From positions 1-32,432 of the forward strand of contig JAGWPU010000072.1 in NCBI GenBank assembly GCA_028870355.1: 32,432 nt of DNA. Direction: 5' to 3'. Below, piece by piece: positions 26,956 to 32,432 of this stretch (the first letter of the stretch is position 1; the number at the start of each line of letters is the position of its first letter). The notes beneath the pieces are model-generated. The model saw nothing but the letters and a program-made list of their open reading frames with translations. It had not been told where the DNA came from and did no database searches. The translations under genes were made by a program, and so were the position numbers. This DNA comes from Gammaproteobacteria bacterium. GTDB taxonomy: Bacteria > Pseudomonadota > Gammaproteobacteria > Steroidobacterales > Steroidobacteraceae.

Positions 26956-28092
26956 ATGTATCGCTCCATTGTGGCCCTGTGCGCCCTGCTCGGCCTCGCG
27001 GCCGGCCCCTGTTTCGCCGACATCCCGATCCCGAGCCCGCCGAACATCGACGCGACGGCCTACATCCTGGTCGACTACCACACCGGCAAGGTGCTCGCCG
27101 CGAAGAATGCGATGGACGAACTCCCGATGGCGAGCCTCACGAAGCTGATGACGACCTACATCGTGTTCGAGGAGCTGGCCTCCGGGAAACTCAAGCTCGA
27201 CGAACCGGTGACGATCAGCGAGCACGCGTGGCGGCAGGGTGGTTCGCGCACCTTCGTGCAGGTCGGCACGCAGGTCCCGGTTCGCTCGCTGATCCTCGGC
27301 ATGGTCGTCCAGTCCGGCAACGATGCGACCGTCGCGCTCGCCGAGCGCATTGCGGGGACCGAAGACGCGTTCGTGCAGATGATGAACGCGACCGCGCAGC
27401 GCCTCGGCCTGACCCATACCCACTACGTCGACGCCACCGGATTGCCGCAACCGGGCCATTACACCACGGCACGCGACCTGTCGCTGCTCACGGCGGCGTT
27501 GATCCGCGACTTCCCGCAGTACTACCACTACTTCTCGGTGAAGCAGTTCGAGTACAACCACATCATGCAGCAGAACCGCAACGGCCTGCTGAACACCGAT
27601 CCCGGGGTGGACGGGCTGAAGACCGGTCACACGGACGCGGCCGGGTACTGCCTGGTCGCCTCGCAACATCGTCACGGGATGCGTTTGATCTCGGTCGTGC
27701 TCGGTGGACAGACCTTCACGGGTCGCGAGAGCTCGAGCGCCGCGCTGCTGAACTACGGCTTCTCGTTCTACGACACGAAGCTCGTCGCGAAGGCACGCGC
27801 GCCGCTCGCGAACGCGACGGTCTGGAAGGCGCAGAATCCGGCGGTGCCGGTCGGAATCGACCACGATCTGTACGTGACGATTCCGCGCGACGACGACAAC
27901 GCGCTGCGGACTTCGGTGCAGATCGCACCGCGGCTGATGGGTCCGTTGACGCCGCAGTCGACGATCGGGCAGTTGGTCGTGACCGACCGCGGCAAGACCA
28001 TCGCAACCGCGCCGCTCCATCCGCTGGTCGCGGACGGCGCCGGCACCTGGTGGCGCGACCTGGTCGACACCGTGCGGCTGTGGCTCTCCTGA
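26956..28092 (+). CDS. dacA: D-alanyl-D-alanine carboxypeptidase (PBP5/6 family)
   Basis: Removes the terminal D-Ala from murein pentapeptides, limiting cross-linking. The start is the ATG at 26956 (378 residues) with GAGGGA upstream; the reading back to 26866 adds sequence lacking features before the signal peptide. The signal peptide ends PCFA-DIPI (about residue 21). Active-site motifs are SLTK (60-63), SGN (120-122) and KTG (222-224). The C-terminal PBP5 domain is followed by an amphipathic end, WWRDLVDTVRLWLS, the expected peripheral membrane anchor. It may have its own promoter in the 86-base gap after rlpA. PBP5, PBP6 and DacC cannot be separated here. Confidence 0.96.
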   Translation: MYRSIVALCALLGLAAGPCFADIPIPSPPNIDATAYILVDYHTGKVLAAKNAMDELPMASLTKLMTTYIVFEELASGKLKLDEPVTISEHAWRQGGSRTFVQVGTQVPVRSLILGMVVQSGNDATVALAERIAGTEDAFVQMMNATAQRLGLTHTHYVDATGLPQPGHYTTARDLSLLTAALIRDFPQYYHYFSVKQFEYNHIMQQNRNGLLNTDPGVDGLKTGHTDAAGYCLVASQHRHGMRLISVVLGGQTFTGRESSSAALLNYGFSFYDTKLVAKARAPLANATVWKAQNPAVPVGIDHDLYVTIPRDDDNALRTSVQIAPRLMGPLTPQSTIGQLVVTDRGKTIATAPLHPLVADGAGTWWRDLVDTVRLWLS

Positions 28093-28104
28093 GCGCGACC
28101 GGCG

Positions 28105-28974
28105 ATGCCCCTGCCGATTGCCTATCTGAACGGCGAATACCTGCCGCTCGCGGACGCGCGGGTCTCGCCGCTCGACCGCGGGTTCCTGTTCGCGGATTCC
28201 GTCTACGAGGTGCTGCCGGTCTATCGCGGCCGACCCTTCCGCGTTCGCGAGCACTTCGACCGCCTCGCACGCAGTCTTGCCGAGATCCGGCTGCCGGTGC
28301 CGAAGTCGCACGCCGAGTGGGCGGAGATCTGCGTCGAATTGACGCGCCGCAACGGCGGCGGTGACCTCTACCTGTACGTCCAGGTCACGCGCGGCGCCGA
28401 GTTCGGACGCAATCACGCGTGGCCGGACGGGCTCGTGCCGACGGTATTCGCGTTCGCGACCGCGCTCGAGCCGCCGCCGCCGCAATGGCTCGAGCGCGGC
28501 GTCGCCGCCGTGACCGCCGACGACCTGCGCTGGGCGCGCCGCGACATCAAGACGACCGCGCTGCTCGCGAACGTGCTGCTCAAGAAGCGCTCCGCCGACG
28601 TCGGCGCGTACGAAACGGTGCTGCTCGAAGACGGTCACTTGACGGAAGGGTCGTCGACGACCGTGCACGTGATCGAGCACGGCGTGATCCGTACGCCCCC
28701 GAACGGCCACGAGATCCTGCCGGGTACCACGCGCGACGTGGTGATGCTGCTCGCCTCGCGCCTCGGGATCCCGACCGGGGCGCAACCGATCAGCGAAGCG
28801 CGCCTGCGCGGGGCCGAGGAGATCTGGCTCGCGTTCTCGACGCGCGGCCTGCTGCCGGTCACGACCCTCGACGGCGCGCCGGTCGGCGCCGGACGGCCCG
28901 GTCCGCTGTTCCGGCGAATGCACGCGGCCTTCGATGCGTACGTCGGCGAGCTCGCCGGGACGCCGCCGCTGTGA
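28105..28974 (+). CDS. dat: D-amino-acid transaminase (class IV, Dat-like)
   Basis: PLP enzyme interconverting D-alanine and 2-oxoacids with D-glutamate or other D-amino acids. The 289-residue product belongs to fold type IV: YLNGEYLPLADARVSPLDRGFLFADSVYE is the typical N-terminus, Lys149 in RRDIKTTALLANVLLKK is the PLP lysine, and Glu181 starts EGSSTTVHVI. SPLDRGFLFAD and RRDIKTTALL favour D-amino-acid transaminase over branched-chain transaminase or aminodeoxychorismate lyase. Position between dacA and ybeD, within the murein cluster, supports D-amino-acid metabolism. It follows dacA by 12 bases and overlaps ybeD (GTGA). Confidence 0.88.
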   Translation: MPLPIAYLNGEYLPLADARVSPLDRGFLFADSVYEVLPVYRGRPFRVREHFDRLARSLAEIRLPVPKSHAEWAEICVELTRRNGGGDLYLYVQVTRGAEFGRNHAWPDGLVPTVFAFATALEPPPPQWLERGVAAVTADDLRWARRDIKTTALLANVLLKKRSADVGAYETVLLEDGHLTEGSSTTVHVIEHGVIRTPPNGHEILPGTTRDVVMLLASRLGIPTGAQPISEARLRGAEEIWLAFSTRGLLPVTTLDGAPVGAGRPGPLFRRMHAAFDAYVGELAGTPPL

Positions 28975-29234
28975 GCGATCCGCTGGCCGACGCGTTTCCG
29001 TGTGATTTTCCGATCAAGGTGCTCGGTCGGCGCGATGCGGGATTCGAGCGGACGGCGACCGAGATCATCGAGCGCCACGCGGGCCCGGTCGAGCCCCATC
29101 GTCTGAGCGTCCGCTCGAGCAAGGACGGGAATTTCGTCGCGCTCACGGTCACGGTCGTGGCGCGCAGTCGCGCTCAGCTCGACGAGCTCTACCGTGAGCT
29201 CTCCGCCTGTGAGGCCGTATTGATGGCGTTGTAG
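28971..29234 (+). CDS. ybeD: YbeD-like protein (DUF493 family)
   Basis: An 87-residue cytoplasmic protein, exactly the length of E. coli YbeD, starting at a GTG overlapping the transaminase stop. Family marks are [51 protein letters not shown] and the closing VLMAL. The fold is ACT-like and suggests allosteric or regulatory binding, but the function is not established; it is habitually found next to lipB. Here it is convergent with lipB, and the last 46 bases of the two genes overlap on opposite strands. Confidence 0.93.
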   Translation: MSDPLADAFPCDFPIKVLGRRDAGFERTATEIIERHAGPVEPHRLSVRSSKDGNFVALTVTVVARSRAQLDELYRELSACEAVLMAL

Positions 29235-29857
29235 GCGCTGCGCCGGGGTGCAAGCGCATCGATCAGCCGGGTCGCGATCGCCTCGCCCGCCGGCCCGACG
29301 TCGATCGCGGCGCCGAGATCGGCGAACCGCGTGACCGCGAGGCCCGGATAACCGCACACGTCGATCCGGCGGAACGGGTCGAGATCGACCGACACGTTCA
29401 CGCTCAGGCCGTGGTAGCTCGCGCCGCGGCGCACCCGCAAACCGACGCTCGCGAGCTTCGCGCCCCGGACATAGACCCCGGGCGCCTCGCGGCGTCCCGC
29501 CGCCTCGATCCCGAATTGCGCCGCGTAGCCGACGACCGACTCCTCGAGCGCGACCACGAGTTCGCGGATCCCGAGCCGCAATCGTCGCAGATCGAGCAGC
29601 GGATACAGCACGAGCTGGCCGGGGCCGTGATACGTCACCTGACCACCGCGATCGACCTGCACCACGGGGATCCTCCCGGGATCGCGCAGGTGCTCGCGCC
29701 TCCCGTTCATGCCGAGCGTGAACACCGGTGGGTGCTCGAGCAGCCAGATCTCGTCGCGCGTACGCGCGTCGCGCGCGTCGGTGAATTGCTGCATTTCCCG
29801 CCACGTGGGCTCGTACTCGACGAGGCCCAGTCGGCGGATCCGCGGCGGTTCGATCAT
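29189..29857 (-). CDS. lipB: Octanoyl-[ACP]:protein N-octanoyltransferase
   Basis: Transfers octanoyl from acyl carrier protein to lipoyl domains, the first step of endogenous lipoate synthesis. Starting at ATG 29857 (overlapping the lipA stop as ATGA) it is 222 residues, near the E. coli 213. Conserved [12 protein letters not shown] (70-81), catalytic Lys134 in [15 protein letters not shown] and the thioester Cys168 in DVCGYPGL are intact. The longer frame to 29950 runs through lipA and is rejected. It is read after lipA, the reverse of the common lipB-then-lipA order, and its 3' end overlaps ybeD by 46 bases. Confidence 0.97.
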   Translation of the reverse strand: MIEPPRIRRLGLVEYEPTWREMQQFTDARDARTRDEIWLLEHPPVFTLGMNGRREHLRDPGRIPVVQVDRGGQVTYHGPGQLVLYPLLDLRRLRLGIRELVVALEESVVGYAAQFGIEAAGRREAPGVYVRGAKLASVGLRVRRGASYHGLSVNVSVDLDPFRRIDVCGYPGLAVTRFADLGAAIDVGPAGEAIATRLIDALAPRRSAYNAINTASQAESSR

Positions 29858-30900
29858 CGCTCCAGGCTGCGGTTGTCGAGTCCGGCGTTGTCGCGCGCGA
29901 GCGCCCGCTCCGCGCGATAGCTCGACCGCACGAGCGGGCCCGACACGCACTCGAGGAAGCCGAGTTCCAGCGCTTGCGCACGGTAGGCGTCGAACTCGCG
30001 CGGCGTCACGAAACGCTCGACCGGCAGGTGATTCGCGGTCGGCCGCAGGTACTGCCCGAGCGTGAGCACGTCGACTGCGGCCGCCCGCAGGTCGCGCATC
30101 GTCGTCGCGATCTCCGCGTCGCTCTCCCCGAGACCGAGCATCAGGCTCGTCTTCGTCAGCGTCTGCGGCCGGTACGATTTCGCGTGCGCGAGCACCGCGA
30201 TCGTCTGCGCGTAGCCCGCCCGCGGGTCGCGCACCGGATGCGTCAAGCGCTCGACGGTCTCGACGTTCTGCGCGAACACCTCGAGCTCGGCGTCGAGCAC
30301 CGTTTCCACGTCCCGCAGCCGCCCGCTAAAGTCCGGCGTCAGCGCTTCGACCGCGATCCCCGGGTTGCGCCGCTTGATCGCGCGAATCGTCGCCGCGTAA
30401 TGCGCGGCACCGCCGTCCGGCAGGTCGTCGCGATCCACGGAGGTGAGCACGACGTAGCGCAAGCCCATGAGCTCGACCGAGCGGGCCGCGTTGTCCGGCT
30501 CCTGCGGGTCGAGCCAGCCTCGTGGGTTGCCGGTGTCGACGGAGCAGAATCGGCAGGCTCGCGTGCACACCGAGCCCATCAGCATGATCGTCGCGGTTCC
30601 CGCGTTCCAGCACTCGCCGACGTTCGGGCATTTCGCCTCCTCGCAGACGGTGCTGAGGCCATGCTGGTGGACGATGCGCCGGACTTGCGTGAAACGGTCG
30701 CCGGCCGGCATGCGCGCGCGCAGCCACGGCGGCTTGCGCGCGGCCGCGCCCGGCGTGGTGGCGTTCGCCGGCTTGATCCCGTCCTTGATCGCGCTGAATC
30801 CGTGCGCGGTCAGGTACTTGTCGCCGCTCGCGACCGGCCGCGCGACCGCTCGCGCAGGCGCATCGGCCGCCTCGATCGGGATGCCCTTGAATTCCGCCAT
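29854..30900 (-). CDS. lipA: Lipoyl synthase (radical SAM)
   Basis: Inserts two sulfurs into octanoyl-lipoyl domains to finish lipoate on pyruvate and 2-oxoglutarate dehydrogenases. The 348-residue product carries the auxiliary cluster cysteines Cys86, Cys91 and Cys97 ([12 protein letters not shown]) and the radical SAM cluster Cys112, Cys116 and Cys119 (CTRACRFC). The C-terminal RSSYRAE contains the Ser ligand to the auxiliary cluster. It starts at ATG 30900, four bases after the murU stop, with no Shine-Dalgarno. A TACAAT box formed by the last murU codons ends six bases before the ATG, so an internal leaderless promoter is possible. Coupled to lipB downstream. Confidence 0.98.
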   Translation of the reverse strand: MAEFKGIPIEAADAPARAVARPVASGDKYLTAHGFSAIKDGIKPANATTPGAAARKPPWLRARMPAGDRFTQVRRIVHQHGLSTVCEEAKCPNVGECWNAGTATIMLMGSVCTRACRFCSVDTGNPRGWLDPQEPDNAARSVELMGLRYVVLTSVDRDDLPDGGAAHYAATIRAIKRRNPGIAVEALTPDFSGRLRDVETVLDAELEVFAQNVETVERLTHPVRDPRAGYAQTIAVLAHAKSYRPQTLTKTSLMLGLGESDAEIATTMRDLRAAAVDVLTLGQYLRPTANHLPVERFVTPREFDAYRAQALELGFLECVSGPLVRSSYRAERALARDNAGLDNRSLER

Positions 30901-30904
30901 GGAC

Positions 30905-31597
30905 TCATTGTAGCCGATCGCCCGAATTGAGCGCCCGCAGGCGCTCCGGCGTACCGACGTCCTCCCAGATTCCGCGGTAGATCTCCGCCGTGCATCGCTT
31001 CGCGGTCATCGCCTCGACGAGCACGGGTCGCAGCGCCCGCACCCCATCGGTGAACCCCGCGAACAGCGCCGCGCGGTAGACCGCGATCCCGGCGAACGTG
31101 AACCGCCGCGGCGCATCGGCGATCGCATGCGTCCCGTCGATGCCGAAGTCGCCGTGCGGATGCTGCGGCGGGTTCGGCACCAGCACGAGATGCGCATCCG
31201 TCTCCGCCGCGATCCCGAGACGGTCGAACGGATAGTCGCTGAACACGTCCGCATTCACCACCGCGAACGGCCCCGGCACGAGCGTCGGCAGCGCACGCAC
31301 GATGCCGCCCGCGGTCTCGAGTGCCCGCGGCGCCTCGTCGCTGTATCGGATCTCGACACCGAACCGCGAGCCATCCCCGAGATGACGTCGAATGTCGGCG
31401 CCGAGCCAGGCCAGGTTCACGGTGATCGTACGGATTCCGGCGCCCGCGAGCGCGCGCACGTGGCGCTCGATCAACGGCATGCCGCGCACCTCGAGCAGCG
31501 GCTTCGGCGTCGCATCGGTCAGCGGCCGCATCCGCTCCCCGCGGCCGGCCGCGAGGATCATCGCCGTCCTCGGTCGTTCGAGACCGGCGGCGCTCAC
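30905..31597 (-). CDS. murU: N-acetylmuramate alpha-1-phosphate uridylyltransferase
   Basis: Converts MurNAc-1-phosphate and UTP to UDP-MurNAc in the recycling route that bypasses MurA and MurB. The 230-residue nucleotidyltransferase has the N-terminal signature [21 protein letters not shown] (15-35), the metal-binding VVNADVFSD and [14 protein letters not shown] at the end. Sugar-nucleotidyltransferases share the fold, but pairing with an AmgK-like kinase directly upstream (GTGA overlap at 31597) is the diagnostic context for MurU. The start is GTG 31597. It is followed after four bases by lipA. Confidence 0.92.
   Translation of the reverse strand: MSAAGLERPRTAMILAAGRGERMRPLTDATPKPLLEVRGMPLIERHVRALAGAGIRTITVNLAWLGADIRRHLGDGSRFGVEIRYSDEAPRALETAGGIVRALPTLVPGPFAVVNADVFSDYPFDRLGIAAETDAHLVLVPNPPQHPHGDFGIDGTHAIADAPRRFTFAGIAVYRAALFAGFTDGVRALRPVLVEAMTAKRCTAEIYRGIWEDVGTPERLRALNSGDRLQ
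30907..30914 (-). promoter_or_regulatory. Candidate -10 box for leaderless lipA, inside the murU end
   Basis: Minus-strand GCTACAAT, with TACAAT at 30912-30907 (5/6 match), spans the last two sense codons of murU and the TG... of its stop region and ends six bases before the lipA ATG. There is no clear -35. The arrangement equals that of prfA and the TPR gene. Confidence 0.4.
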
Positions 31598-32432
31598 CCG
31601 AGCGCCCGCCGCTGCGCGGCGTCGAACGCGCTCGCGATCCGCTCATCGAGGAAATCCGCGAATTCCACCGTCTCGGGATACGCGCGCGCGGCCTCGCGCA
31701 CGTAGCGGAGCACGCGGGGCAGGTCGTGAAGGTACTGCGGCTTGCCGTCGCGATAATGCAGGCGACTGAAGATCCCGAGCACCTTCAGGTGCCTCTGCAG
31801 CCCCATCAGGTCGAATCCGCGCAGGAACGCCGCATCGTCCGCGGGTACCGCGAAGCCCTGTTCGCGCAGCCGGTCGCGATGCGCGAGCGCCCAGTCGCGC
31901 ACCCGCTCGGGCGGCAGCACGACGTAGCAATCCTTGAGCAGCGACACCAGATCGTAGGTCACCGGTCCCCGGACCGCATCCTGGAAATCGAGGATCCCCG
32001 GGTTGTCCACGTCCGCGACCATCAGATTGCGCGAGTGGTAATCGCGATGGACGAACGTCGTCGGCTGCTCGAGCGCACTGTCGACGAGCGCATCGAACAG
32101 CCGGTCGATCATCGCGCGCATCGGTGCATCGACCTCGAGGCCGAGATGCGTACCGAGGAACCACTGCGGGAACAGGCCCATCTCCCGCAGCAGCGCGTCG
32201 CGATCGTAGCCGGGCAAATGCTCGGCCGCGGCCGCGCGGCCCGCGACCTGCATCCTCAGCAGCGCCTCGAGCGCGTCCGCGTACAGCGCCGATGCCCGTC
32301 CCGGGTCGACGAGCTCCGGCAGGTACTGGCGCGAACCGAGATCGGTGAGCAGCACCCACCCCTGGTCGACGTCGCAGGCGAGCACCCGGGGGACGTTCAA
32401 CCCCCAGTCGGCGAGCAGCGCGGCGACCCGCA
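31594..32432 (-). CDS. amgK: N-acetylmuramate/N-acetylglucosamine kinase AmgK, start beyond the window
   Basis: Phosphorylates recycled MurNAc (and GlcNAc) at the anomeric position, feeding MurU. It has the aminoglycoside-phosphotransferase fold: the VLLTDLGSRQYL strand, Brenner motif HRDYHSRNLMV with the catalytic Asp, and the metal-binding ILDFQDAVRGPVTYDLVSLL. The frame remains open to the last base (RVAALLADWGLNVPRVLACD), continuing the kinase domain, so a TTG at 32400 is not the start and the N-terminal lobe lies off the right edge. About 279 residues are present. AmgK rather than an antibiotic-resistance kinase follows from its overlap with murU. Confidence 0.92.
   Translation of the reverse strand, partial: RVAALLADWGLNVPRVLACDVDQGWVLLTDLGSRQYLPELVDPGRASALYADALEALLRMQVAGRAAAAEHLPGYDRDALLREMGLFPQWFLGTHLGLEVDAPMRAMIDRLFDALVDSALEQPTTFVHRDYHSRNLMVADVDNPGILDFQDAVRGPVTYDLVSLLKDCYVVLPPERVRDWALAHRDRLREQGFAVPADDAAFLRGFDLMGLQRHLKVLGIFSRLHYRDGKPQYLHDLPRVLRYVREAARAYPETVEFADFLDERIASAFDAAQRRALG

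Noticed and set aside
26935-28923. 662-codon minus-strand open frame opposite dacA and dat
   Set aside because: Same antisense artefact; dacA and dat show intact active-site motifs on the plus strand.
31594-32432. Aminoglycoside-resistance kinase
   Set aside because: The fold matches, but the overlap with murU and the HRDYHSRNLMV context point to the MurNAc/GlcNAc kinase AmgK.

Overview
This window is a dense stretch of core chromosome from a GC-rich proteobacterium, most likely a gammaproteobacterium with a Pseudomonas/Xanthomonas-like gene order. A betaproteobacterium cannot be fully excluded from sequence alone. The evidence is a set of recognisable conserved neighbourhoods: TPR-lolB-ispE-tRNA(Gln)-prs-rplY-pth-ychF divergent from hemA-prfA-prmC; gatCAB divergent from mreBCD-mrdA-rodA-mltB-rlpA-dacA; and the lipoate and MurNAc-recycling genes. 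Start codons are often GTG or TTG, and many neighbouring genes overlap by 4 bases (ATGA or GTGA), which implies long translationally coupled operons.

Layout. At 1-615 lies the 3' part of a tyrosine recombinase next to the 3' end of a CAT-anticodon tRNA; this looks like the edge of an integrated element lying off the left side. From 739 to 7646 (minus strand) runs the translation, isoprenoid and lipoprotein-sorting cluster. From 7752 to 12229 (plus strand) come hemA, prfA, prmC, a cyclophilin gene and mtgA. From 12230 to 12741 there is a four-copy 10-bp tandem repeat and a small secreted basic protein. From 12768 to 19097 (minus strand) lie an MHS-type transporter, an IMPase-family phosphatase, hslO and gatBAC. 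From 19237 to 29234 (plus strand) is a cell-elongation and murein cluster of MreBCD, PBP2, RodA, MltB, RlpA and a D,D-carboxypeptidase, followed by a D-amino-acid transaminase and a YbeD-like protein. From 29189 to the right edge (minus strand) are amgK (cut by the window end), murU, lipA and lipB. No gene-free stretch exceeds about 175 bases.

How the genes fit together. MreBCD with RodA/PBP2 forms the lateral-wall elongation machine. MtgA adds glycan polymerisation; MltB and RlpA cleave glycan strands; DacA trims pentapeptides; the transaminase can supply D-amino acids; AmgK and MurU recycle MurNAc to UDP-MurNAc. Murein metabolism is therefore the main theme of the right third. HemA, PrfA, PrmC, Pth, YchF, L25, GatCAB and two tRNAs serve translation and tetrapyrrole start-up.

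I found no defence locus, CRISPR array, secondary-metabolite cluster or clearly new system. The most useful oddities are: three genes (the TPR gene, prfA and lipA) with a GCTAYART box exactly 6 bases before the start codon, suggesting leaderless transcripts; in-frame repeat tails on PBP2 and MreC; lipA-lipB placed behind amgK-murU and facing ybeD with a 46-bp overlap; and the integrase/tRNA junction.
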